Part shown: positions 25,468 through 32,715 of the stretch, one piece after another
How the letters are laid out: every line of letters starts with the position of its first letter
Position numbering within the stretch: position 1 is the stretch's first letter
Assembly: GCA_017432285.1 (NCBI GenBank)
Contig: JAFRJM010000043.1
Location: 1-32,715, forward strand
Direction of reading: 5' to 3'
Source of the DNA: Oscillospiraceae bacterium
Lineage (GTDB): Bacteria > Bacillota > Clostridia > Oscillospirales > Ruminococcaceae
Length of the DNA stretch: 32,715 nt
Made by a program: the position numbers and the translations under genes
Notes under the pieces: generated by a model
Told to the model about the DNA's origin: nothing
What the model saw: only the letters and a program-made list of their open reading frames with translations
Database searches by the model: none

Positions 25468-28095
25468 TTATTCTGTGTCCAACTGTTGCCGCATTAGAGT
25501 TTTCTGTGATGCGGTGATATACTCCAATGCTTGCTGAGCTTCAAACTTTGATTTATCGCTCTGCTCAACAAATGCTGCAAAGTGCTCCTGATCCGAAATT
25601 GGCGGCAAGAGGACCGGTAGTTTCTTCATATCGCCCTGTGTGAGTTTGGCCCTTGTTGTTCCATTAATAAGGCTCGATATATCAAGTAATCGAAATAGCT
25701 CGTTCCCATACACCAGATTACATGTTTCCTTTGGCACTAGTACATGGGCGTGATTGTTAACCCAGGCCTTCCCTCGAATAATATATGATGATGCTTCTCC
25801 AGGGCCATAAGCTCCACAGTCTTCTGCCAAACAGAGCGCATTATAATCAGCGAGGTACTCATTGATTGCATCTACTTGGCCATTCGCCCCATAATAAGGG
25901 AATAAAGTTCCCGTGTGCATTGTGGCTCGAGCCGATTCATTCAATGGTTTTCGTAGATCGTCTCTGATAAAAAAAGCTTCCGTTAGTGGTACTGTTTCCT
26001 TCGCAAAATTCGGGTCCCCGAACATCTCGATAAATTGCGATTTCACCAAGTCATCAGTTTTAGCAATAAGTTCCCTGTATGCGTTCTTCACACGCTCCAT
26101 TGCCCACAACACATTTACGATTCTTTGCTGCTCAGCTTCAGGCGGCAAATAGAATTCATAATCTTTGAGCTGGTTCCACTTAATCCGCCTGGTTAGGGAA
26201 CCGGTTGAATTTGAGACGATAAACTTCCAAAGTCGTTTGCTATACAGGACGGCAATTAGATAGCCGTCGACTATTGCACCAGGTTTTTCGCGAATGGTCA
26301 ATATATCTGCAGAACAGATACCGTCAAAATCCACTCTGGGTGCTCTTTCGCGGAAATCACTGCCGTATAGACTACGTCTTACAAGAAGATAGTCTCCTGC
26401 TTTGAAAAGCTTCTGTGCAGAGTGAATCTTCTTCGCATCTTGCTTCCGTGAAATCTTAAAAGCAAATCCGTCTATGCAATCTGAGCCTATATACCACTCA
26501 TATTTAGAATTGGCAGGATCATCAATTCTCTCGGAGTATTCTTCAGCAACGTCACTAAGCCTGACCTTTCTCCAACTCTTTACATCATAGTCTTCGAAAG
26601 TGATTGTCTTTCCCTGCAGCGGGCTTTCTTCTAATCCATCATCAATCAGCTGATACTGCTCTTGCGCAGTGACAGAAGCAGAGATAAAGGCATCCAGATT
26701 ATCAGTAAAGTCGCCGTCATCTATGTCTGCATCACTGTTGACGTAGAGTTTGATATTAAGATTACCGTCATTTGCCAGTATTTCATCAATCGGGACACGT
26801 TTTGAAAAGTCAGGAATATCGACATCGCTAAAGTATGCCTGCGTTATCCGAGCGATATCTTCGTCAAACAGGTAGTTTTGTGTTTGTACCTTGTGGGTGC
26901 ACTTTTCTGCTTCGATGAACAGAATTGAGCTCTTGTGTATTTCCGGTTTTCCTGTACGCAAAACCAGTATGCATGACTCAAGCCCGCTATTATAAAACAG
27001 ATGGCGGCCAAGCCCTATCACAGCATCTATGCATCCACTGGCTATGATTGCTTTTCTTATTTCCTTTTCCTCATTACGATTCAGCACGCCGTGAGGTAAT
27101 AGTATGGCGGCGCGTCCAGTAACAGGTTTCAGCGAGGAAATAATGTGCTGGATGAACGCATAATCTGCTCTGGACTGAGGCGGCGTACCATATGCGTTCC
27201 TGCCATATTTGTCGTTTTCGAATGCCGCACGATCCCACTGGCTAATCGAATACGGAGGATTTGCCAGCACAATGTCAAACCGTTTTATTGTTCCATGTTC
27301 AATAAAAGCAGGCGCTTTCAAAGTATCATCGTTTACGATATTGAAATCCTCAATTCCATGAAGGAACAGATTCATTTTCCCGATGGCACTGGTCAGTTGA
27401 TTGATCTCCTGCCCGTAGACCTGAAGATTTCGCCACTCTTTACCTTGATCTTTCAAATGGGCAATACAGGAAATGAGCATACCCGCACTGCCGCAGGTGG
27501 GATCATAGACCGATTCGCCGCTTTCAGGCTGCAAAATCTCGGTCATCAGGTGGACCACGGTACGGTTCGTATAAAATTCCTGTGCGGTATGGCCGCTGTC
27601 ATCAGCGAACTGTTTGATCAGGTATTCATAGCCCTGACCTAGCTCATCCTCCGGACAGTTTTCCAGAGAAAGATTACGTGAGGAAAAATGCTCCAGAAGA
27701 TCCCGAAGCAGCCTGTCAGGCAGACGGTTTTTGTTGGTCCAGGCACCGTCGCCGAAGATACCGACCATTTTTTCGCCATTGGCTCTTTCGATTTCACGGA
27801 ACGCGGAAACGATTGCTGCACCGACGTCTTCCGTTACCTGTCTGACGTCATTCCAGTGATGTCCTTTGGGAACAATAAACTTGTGCAGCTCCCGTTCCGG
27901 GTACAGTTCAATATCCTCACCGTATTCCTCAAGTGCCTTGGTAGTCTCTTCGTCGTATACGTCACAGATCCGTTTGAAAAACATCAGAGGAAAAATGTAC
28001 TGCTTATAAGCACCGGCATCGATATTCGTGCGGAGTAGGACAGCCGATTGCCAAAGGTAGGATTTCAGTTCGTCCAGCGTGATGCGGTTAGCCAT
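25468..28095 (-). CDS. hsdM-hsdS: Type I methylase-specificity fusion (HsdM-HsdS)
   Basis: 875 residues joining two normally separate subunits. Residues 1-480 are an N6-adenine methylase: HsdM_N domain (about 8-150), EFYTNR, SAM motif DPTCGSAG (198-205) and catalytic NPPY (279-282). From about 495 it is an HsdS: first target recognition domain (about 500-655), a coiled spacer ending in SQFIEMFGDP, a second domain (about 695-845) and a C-terminal spacer helix. The SAM motif has GSAG where most HsdM have GSGG or GTGG. The specificity half is visibly AT-richer than the methylase half, as expected if recognition domains were swapped. The ATG at 28095 has GGAGG 8 bases upstream and overlaps the preceding stop by 8 bp. 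Confidence 0.92.
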   Translation of the reverse strand: MANRITLDELKSYLWQSAVLLRTNIDAGAYKQYIFPLMFFKRICDVYDEETTKALEEYGEDIELYPERELHKFIVPKGHHWNDVRQVTEDVGAAIVSAFREIERANGEKMVGIFGDGAWTNKNRLPDRLLRDLLEHFSSRNLSLENCPEDELGQGYEYLIKQFADDSGHTAQEFYTNRTVVHLMTEILQPESGESVYDPTCGSAGMLISCIAHLKDQGKEWRNLQVYGQEINQLTSAIGKMNLFLHGIEDFNIVNDDTLKAPAFIEHGTIKRFDIVLANPPYSISQWDRAAFENDKYGRNAYGTPPQSRADYAFIQHIISSLKPVTGRAAILLPHGVLNRNEEKEIRKAIIASGCIDAVIGLGRHLFYNSGLESCILVLRTGKPEIHKSSILFIEAEKCTHKVQTQNYLFDEDIARITQAYFSDVDIPDFSKRVPIDEILANDGNLNIKLYVNSDADIDDGDFTDNLDAFISASVTAQEQYQLIDDGLEESPLQGKTITFEDYDVKSWRKVRLSDVAEEYSERIDDPANSKYEWYIGSDCIDGFAFKISRKQDAKKIHSAQKLFKAGDYLLVRRSLYGSDFRERAPRVDFDGICSADILTIREKPGAIVDGYLIAVLYSKRLWKFIVSNSTGSLTRRIKWNQLKDYEFYLPPEAEQQRIVNVLWAMERVKNAYRELIAKTDDLVKSQFIEMFGDPNFAKETVPLTEAFFIRDDLRKPLNESARATMHTGTLFPYYGANGQVDAINEYLADYNALCLAEDCGAYGPGEASSYIIRGKAWVNNHAHVLVPKETCNLVYGNELFRLLDISSLINGTTRAKLTQGDMKKLPVLLPPISDQEHFAAFVEQSDKSKFEAQQALEYITASQKTLMRQQLDTE

Positions 28096-30514
28096 CGATG
28101 TAGCCTCCTTCCTTCAACAGCTGCATAAGCGCAACCTCGCTCTCCTGAACCTCATTCAGTGCGGAAAAGAACTCCGCTCGGATCTTCTTCGGATCAATAG
28201 GCGGTGCAGGCGTTTTTTCAATATAGGTATTGACAGAGAGTGTGTAATCTTTTGCCCGAATCGTCGCCAGATCTACGATCGCGCATTTATCGATCACATC
28301 TTTGTAATCCTGCCACAGACGATAGACCTGATCGGTGTCCGCTTCTGTCATTATGTTTTTAGCCCGCTGTGCGGTATAGATATTCGTTGCGTCGATCATG
28401 CAGGTTTTCCCGCGGTGCGCCAGGGGCTTATTGTTATTCAGAAACAGGATGCATGCGGAGACACCGGCTCCGTAAAACAGATTGCCAACCAGCGTGATCA
28501 CACACTCGATACAGTCCGTTTCAATCATCTTTTGTCGGATGGCTCCTTCTCGTCCGCCGTGGAACAGGACACCCTGCGGCATTACAACAGCACAGCGGCC
28601 CTTTCCGGGACGCATGGATTTATACATATGCTGCAGCCAGGCGAAGTCTGCGTTGGAGTCTGTCGGGCTGCCCCAGAGGTTGCGGCCCCACTGATCACCC
28701 TCGAAGACATCTGCACCCCAGTGATCAAGGCCAAAAGGCGGATTAGCCAGGACACAGTCAAACTGCTGCAGCTGGCCATTGTGAATGAACATGGGCTTGC
28801 GGAGGGTATCCTCGCGAACGATCTTGAATTCCCTTGCCCCGTGGAGGAATAGATTCATGCGGGCGATAGCGGATGTGGACAGGTTTTTCTCCTGGCCGTA
28901 GATCTTGCCGTAAGAAGCTTTCTCATCATCCATATTGCGGATGGCCTCGATCAGCATACCGCCGGTCCCACACGCCGGATCATATACGGATTCGCCGGAT
29001 TTGGGCTGGAGCAGCCGGACCATCAGCTTGACCACAGAACGCGGGGTGTAGAATTCACCGGCATTCTTTTTACTCAAGTCAGCAAACTTTTTGATCAGAT
29101 ATTCGTATGCGTCGCCCATGACGTCGGCGGAGTAATTCCGGTTGCCGACAGGGAGGGAGGACATATGCTCGACCAGATCTCTCAAACGCTCATCGTCCAA
29201 TTTGGTTTTATCGGTCCAGTTGGCGTCATCAAACGAAGAGAATAGTCCTGCCAGCGTATCCGGGTTAGCGTGCTCTATGCCCATCATGGCATCAACTATG
29301 GCCTTGCCGACGTCCTCGCTGGTCTCCCGGACGTCTTTCCAATGGCAGCCCTCGGGAATCACAAAGGCGTGGAGCTCATCTTCAGGATAAAAGACGATAT
29401 CTTCACCATATTTCAGCTCGTTGTCGGCGGTCTCTTCGTCATAGACGTCAGACAGACGTTTGAAGAAGAGAATGGGAATCACATAGGACTTGTAGTCATC
29501 TTGGTCAATAGGACCGCGGAGGATATTACAAGCCTCATAAAGGTGACTGTAAAGCTGATTAGCCGTGGTCTCCCGATCAACGGTATCAGTGCTATGCTCC
29601 GCAGCGTCCGTTGCATCAATAGCGTCAAACAGGGACTGCTGCCGGTTTCCCGATACTGCTTTTTCTTCCGGCTTATAGCTCACAGGACGGGTCACATCCT
29701 TGGTGACAGCTTTTTCAACGACCATACCGTACTTGGCTTCAAATGCATTCAGTATATCCAGCTGGGTCTTGTCCAGGAATGTAAGGGCATGCTTGCGAAG
29801 ATCGGAAGTAATCCCATAATACGCCTCTGCAATTCCGCCGGTGATCGCCGCAATGGTATCACTGTCGCCGCCGATGGAAATAGCATTGCGGATGGCATCC
29901 TCAAATCCGGTCGATTCAAAGAAAGCCTCAAAGGCCTGTGGCACGCTACCCTGACACGTAACGTCAAAAGAGTATGTAGGGCGAATGCTATCCAGCGTAA
30001 AGTCGATTTTGTAGTAGTTGGCTTCGATATAGTCCCGGATCTCCAGCATGCTTTTTCCGCTTCTGGCCAGGAAGATTGCAGTAGACGTCGCTTCGGCAGC
30101 CTTCATGCCCTCCGGGTGGTTGTGCGTCACTTTCGTCACAGCGCGGGCCAGAGTAATCGCTTCATCGAGCGTGGATGCTGCAAAACCGCAGGGACTCACA
30201 CGCATAGCAGCGCCGTTGCCAAAGCTATTATACGGATGCGGATTATCTGCATAGATCCACTTGTGGAACTTACCGCCGTATCCAGCATGTGGATACTTTC
30301 TGCCAAGCTTCTGCATGCAGGAGACGGCCCGCTGCTCCAGCCCGGAATAGTCGCCATTACAATCCAGGATTGCTTTTGCAACAGCAAGGGACATGATACT
30401 GTCATCCGTCGGACGGCAGCGTCCCATGGTAGTGAGCAACTCAAAATCTTTGGTTTTTATATTGTGCCACTCAAAACGAGAGCCGGCGATATCGCCAATC
30501 AAAGCCCCTAACAT
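28088..30514 (-). CDS. ADP-ribosylglycohydrolase-HsdM fusion
   Basis: 808 residues. Residues 1-255 form a complete ADP-ribosylglycohydrolase (ARH/DraG) domain. It opens with GALIGDIAGSRFEW and has metal ligands TDDS (36-39), NSFGNGAAMRVSP (96-108), THNHPEG and GGDSDT (215-220). Such enzymes remove ADP-ribose from protein, and in some families from nucleic acid. A Lys/Asp-rich linker (about 260-315) leads to an HsdM: N-terminal helical domain, EFYTPR (487-492), DPACGTGG (512-519) and NPPF (591-594). All catalytic motifs are present. The methylase half is a clear paralogue of the HsdM half of the next gene. I know no characterised type I subunit with this N-terminal domain. ATG at 30514 overlaps the upstream TGA (TGATG), so translation is coupled to the HTH gene. 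Confidence 0.9.
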   Translation of the reverse strand: MLGALIGDIAGSRFEWHNIKTKDFELLTTMGRCRPTDDSIMSLAVAKAILDCNGDYSGLEQRAVSCMQKLGRKYPHAGYGGKFHKWIYADNPHPYNSFGNGAAMRVSPCGFAASTLDEAITLARAVTKVTHNHPEGMKAAEATSTAIFLARSGKSMLEIRDYIEANYYKIDFTLDSIRPTYSFDVTCQGSVPQAFEAFFESTGFEDAIRNAISIGGDSDTIAAITGGIAEAYYGITSDLRKHALTFLDKTQLDILNAFEAKYGMVVEKAVTKDVTRPVSYKPEEKAVSGNRQQSLFDAIDATDAAEHSTDTVDRETTANQLYSHLYEACNILRGPIDQDDYKSYVIPILFFKRLSDVYDEETADNELKYGEDIVFYPEDELHAFVIPEGCHWKDVRETSEDVGKAIVDAMMGIEHANPDTLAGLFSSFDDANWTDKTKLDDERLRDLVEHMSSLPVGNRNYSADVMGDAYEYLIKKFADLSKKNAGEFYTPRSVVKLMVRLLQPKSGESVYDPACGTGGMLIEAIRNMDDEKASYGKIYGQEKNLSTSAIARMNLFLHGAREFKIVREDTLRKPMFIHNGQLQQFDCVLANPPFGLDHWGADVFEGDQWGRNLWGSPTDSNADFAWLQHMYKSMRPGKGRCAVVMPQGVLFHGGREGAIRQKMIETDCIECVITLVGNLFYGAGVSACILFLNNNKPLAHRGKTCMIDATNIYTAQRAKNIMTEADTDQVYRLWQDYKDVIDKCAIVDLATIRAKDYTLSVNTYIEKTPAPPIDPKKIRAEFFSALNEVQESEVALMQLLKEGGYIDG

Positions 30515-30738
30515 CAGCAATCACCATCCTGTAAGTCATCCGGAATGAAATCCATGATTTGGTCGCTTGTCACATTAAGAGCAACGCATATGGCCCCTAT
30601 AACGTCGGTCGTAACATCTTTATCATTTGCCAGTTTGCACATCTGATAATGCGTGATCCCGGCCAACTGCTCAAGATCCTTCTTTTTCATGTTCCGATCA
30701 ATTAAAATATGCCACAACTTTTTGTATGTTACTGCCAT
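30514..30738 (-). CDS. Small Cro/CI-type HTH protein, likely regulator of the restriction operon
   Basis: 74 residues that are almost entirely a helix-turn-helix domain: YKKLWHILIDRNMKKKDLEQLAGITHYQMCKLANDKDVTTDVIGAICVALNV. Its C-terminus is acidic. Small XRE proteins before a restriction-modification operon commonly delay or balance expression (controller-type function), so autoregulation is likely (inference). ATG at 30738 has AAGGGG 7 bases upstream; an ATG two codons earlier is too close to that site. Its stop overlaps the start of the ARH-HsdM fusion by one base. An extended -10 promoter lies about 45 bases upstream. Confidence 0.88.
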   Translation of the reverse strand: MAVTYKKLWHILIDRNMKKKDLEQLAGITHYQMCKLANDKDVTTDVIGAICVALNVTSDQIMDFIPDDLQDGDC

Positions 30739-30782
30739 GTTCATTCCCCTTTAGAGAAAGTCTTTTCGATACTATTGAGCAA

Positions 30783-30791
30783 ATTATATCA
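30783..30791 (-). promoter_or_regulatory. Extended -10 promoter of the HTH/type I operon
   Basis: The minus strand reads TGATATAAT, an exact extended -10 element, about 45 bases before the HTH ATG. It is identical to the element before the DeoR-family gene. A -35 hexamer is not evident. Confidence 0.55.
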
Positions 30792-30884
30792 CTTTCACTT
30801 AAATATCTCTATTTTAGTTCGATATTCTTTACCTTTGTCTGCAAAATCAATTGCTATTCCCTTTTTTCAGAAAAAGGCAAAAGA

Positions 30885-32715
30885 TTACCCAACTACTAAC
30901 TTGTTTGTTTTCTTTAAGAACTTAGCAGGGATCGGTTCATCTAGTTTCCATATTATGTTCATTGGTTTACTACCATCATGGCTTATATATTTAGCAGTCC
31001 CAAGATAGGAATATGCTTCTGCCCCATTCGAAATTCTGTCTTCTTTAAATTCACGAACGAACAGCAACACCTTACTTCCTCTCTCTTGGTGATTAATATA
31101 TCTTTGCCCGGTTGGTGAATTTTCCGATGTAGTGCTTTGGCTCTGCCAATGAAACAATGTTTCATCAATTGAATAGTCATTGTACATAGTCGTTGGAGAA
31201 TAGTCTTTATCTGACTTATTAAGTGTAATAAAAAACACATCCAGTTTTTTTTCTGATAACCACTTGGCACCTTCACGTATCGTTGAAGGTCTCATATAAT
31301 CCATAGCCACTAAAACCTGGTTACGTGTATAGGTACAATGCAAGTCAAGCGGGCAATCAAATCCCACATCTACTGTTGAATCGATAAAATCGATATTATC
31401 ATATCGATACCTCAATAGCTCTACCAATTCATCTAACATAACCGTGCTCTTAGCAAGCTCGTGTATTTCGTCTTCTGCCTCTTGATTAGTCCAACCTTCA
31501 GAGTCACTTCCCCAAATCGTTATATAGAACATCCTAAGCATTCTTAGGTCTCGTTCAGAAAGGCTGCCAATCTCTATATTGGCTAGCTTAGGTATAAGTT
31601 CAAGGAGAAAAGAAATCCACTTTCTCGAATCGATCATGGACAATCTTGCCATTGCCTTGGTAAGGATCTCCTCAAGAGGATCCGAGAAATCATCTATTAA
31701 ATCAGCTCTAGCGCACAACCTAGAAAATGATGCAAATTTATATATGCTTCTTGGGTCCAAGTGGTAGTAATCCAAGAATCTCGCTAAACTAATTTTCTCA
31801 CCTGTATCTTCTTCAAAAGAAGCAACTCGTGCGACTAATGCTGCCGTATTACCATAAGAAGCTCTAATATTATCCAGAATATATTGAGATGCTTTCTTTT
31901 CTAACTGAATATAACATCCCTTAGGCACAGATATAAATCCATCTTTAATCTCTCTGGAAACACTACGTGAAGTATTAGAAAGAAGAGCAGCAAACCTATC
32001 CTCGAAGTTATATCTTTTATTTGCCTGTCCCACGAAATCTAAAACTGTAAGGCACTCCTTTCCCTCTGACAACCTAAGCCCTCTCCCTAATTGTTGTAAA
32101 AAAATAGTCAAAGACTCTGTCGGTCTCAAAAAAAGAACTGTATTGACCTCAGGTATATCTACACCTTCGTTATATATGTCTACAACGAAAATGAAACGAA
32201 CGTCACCAGACACTAAGCTTTTTTTTGCACTGTATCGCTCGCTATCAGGAGAGTCTGATGTAAGATACATTGCAGGAATATGGTGAGCATTAAAATAACT
32301 GCTCATGAACTTTGCGTGCTCAACAGAAACACAAAAACCTAACCCTTTAACTTCATCAATATCTGTCACATATTTAAGCAAAGACATTATAATAAGATCA
32401 GCGCGCCGTTCTGCTACCAATCCACTGAAAGCATAGACATTTGTTAGCTCATTTTTATCATATCCTCCTACAGTCCATCTCAACGTGTTCAAGTCTACAG
32501 TATCTGTCACACCAAAATACTGGAAAGGACAAAGCAATTTGCGGTCGATTGCTTCAGGCAAACGTATCTCAGCTGCGATTCGATTATCAAAGTAACTAAG
32601 AATGTTTTTCCCATCTTTTCGCTCAGGTGTAGCTGTTAAACCAAGAAGAATTTGTGGTTGATAATAGTCCAATAGCCTTTGATATGTTGGAGCGGCAGCA
32701 TGGTGAAACTCATCA
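30885..32715 (-). CDS. DEAD/DEAH-box helicase with DUF3427-type C-terminus (5' end outside window)
   Basis: About 609 residues are present; the gene runs off the right edge. The edge starts at DEFHHAAAPTYQRLLDYY (motif II), followed by GLTATPERKDG (motif III region), VDIYNEGVDIPEVN (motif V) and QQLGRGLR (motif VI). The C-terminal 350 residues match the region found in DUF3427 helicases, with REFKEDRISNGAEAYSYLGTAKYISHDGSKPMNIIWKLDEPIP near the end. The N-terminal Walker A, and possibly a PLD-like domain typical of these proteins, lie outside. These ATP-dependent helicases are frequent in defence islands, though not only there. A 140-bp gap with a promoter separates it from the HTH gene, so it is probably a separate unit. 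Confidence 0.9.
   Translation of the reverse strand, partial: DEFHHAAAPTYQRLLDYYQPQILLGLTATPERKDGKNILSYFDNRIAAEIRLPEAIDRKLLCPFQYFGVTDTVDLNTLRWTVGGYDKNELTNVYAFSGLVAERRADLIIMSLLKYVTDIDEVKGLGFCVSVEHAKFMSSYFNAHHIPAMYLTSDSPDSERYSAKKSLVSGDVRFIFVVDIYNEGVDIPEVNTVLFLRPTESLTIFLQQLGRGLRLSEGKECLTVLDFVGQANKRYNFEDRFAALLSNTSRSVSREIKDGFISVPKGCYIQLEKKASQYILDNIRASYGNTAALVARVASFEEDTGEKISLARFLDYYHLDPRSIYKFASFSRLCARADLIDDFSDPLEEILTKAMARLSMIDSRKWISFLLELIPKLANIEIGSLSERDLRMLRMFYITIWGSDSEGWTNQEAEDEIHELAKSTVMLDELVELLRYRYDNIDFIDSTVDVGFDCPLDLHCTYTRNQVLVAMDYMRPSTIREGAKWLSEKKLDVFFITLNKSDKDYSPTTMYNDYSIDETLFHWQSQSTTSENSPTGQRYINHQERGSKVLLFVREFKEDRISNGAEAYSYLGTAKYISHDGSKPMNIIWKLDEPIPAKFLKKTNKLVVG

Noticed and set aside
28079-28852. 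A 257-codon open frame on the plus strand
   Set aside because: It is a shadow of the methylase-coding strand with no recognisable protein features.
29270-30511. A 413-codon open frame on the plus strand
   Set aside because: It lies opposite the ARH-HsdM gene, whose motifs are intact; no homology or start signal was seen.
1-32715. CRISPR arrays, tRNA or rRNA genes, complete insertion sequences
   Set aside because: No regularly spaced repeats, no cloverleaf-like segments with recognisable T-loops and no transposase or integrase motifs were seen on reading through the window.

Overview
The window looks like chromosomal DNA of a low-to-moderate GC Gram-positive bacterium, probably a Clostridia/Lachnospiraceae-type member of the Bacillota. 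The reasons are strong AGGAGG-type ribosome binding sites, extended -10 promoters (TGnTATAAT), occasional TTG starts, a two-gene (split) transketolase, a lipoprotein BMP-type nucleoside binding protein and a DeoR regulator. No rRNA, tRNA, CRISPR array or complete insertion sequence is visible. Nearly everything is on the minus strand; the exceptions are a DeoR regulator, a carboxylesterase and the tail of a gene at the extreme left.

Region 1 (1-15.7 kb) is a carbon/nucleoside catabolism cluster. Read on the minus strand from 11.6 kb leftward, it holds a BMP-family lipoprotein, a double ABC ATPase, two permeases, a DeoD-type purine nucleoside phosphorylase, a second phosphorylase-fold protein with an altered phosphate site, an MtnA-family aldose-1-phosphate isomerase, a class II aldolase, an MFS transporter and a GH2 glycosidase. 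Genes from the ATPase to the aldolase are tightly packed, with 1-17 bp overlaps or short gaps. A divergent DeoR regulator lies next to the lipoprotein. Beyond it, in a second minus-strand operon with its own promoter, are the two transketolase halves and a RuBisCO-like protein (RLP) of the form IV, non-photosynthetic type. The pieces suggest this inferred route: imported nucleoside -> base + pentose-1-phosphate (phosphorylase) -> ketopentose-1-phosphate (MtnA-like). That product would then either be cleaved by the class II aldolase to DHAP plus a C2 aldehyde, or be converted by an RLP 1,3-isomerisation to a ketopentose-5-phosphate that transketolase can use. This would bypass phosphopentomutase.

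Region 2 (15.7-18.7 kb) is a junction. It has an AT-rich gene-free stretch, a frameshifted gene remnant, an intact type B carboxylesterase with a strong terminator, and the C-terminal half of a Nudix hydrolase lacking its Nudix box. A tandem CGTTGTCA repeat follows.

Region 3 (18.7-32.7 kb) is a defence island, all on the minus strand. In transcription order it has a DUF3427-type helicase (running off the right edge), a small HTH protein, an ADP-ribosylglycohydrolase-HsdM fusion, an HsdM-HsdS fusion, HsdR, a ~290-nt highly structured intergenic segment and an 1163-residue protein with a nuclease-like N-terminus. Two different HsdM modules, one carrying an ADP-ribosylglycohydrolase domain and one fused to HsdS, make this an unusual type I restriction-modification architecture.

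The two observations most worth follow-up are the RLP/MtnA/aldolase/transketolase nucleoside pathway and the ADP-ribosylglycohydrolase-bearing type I restriction system.
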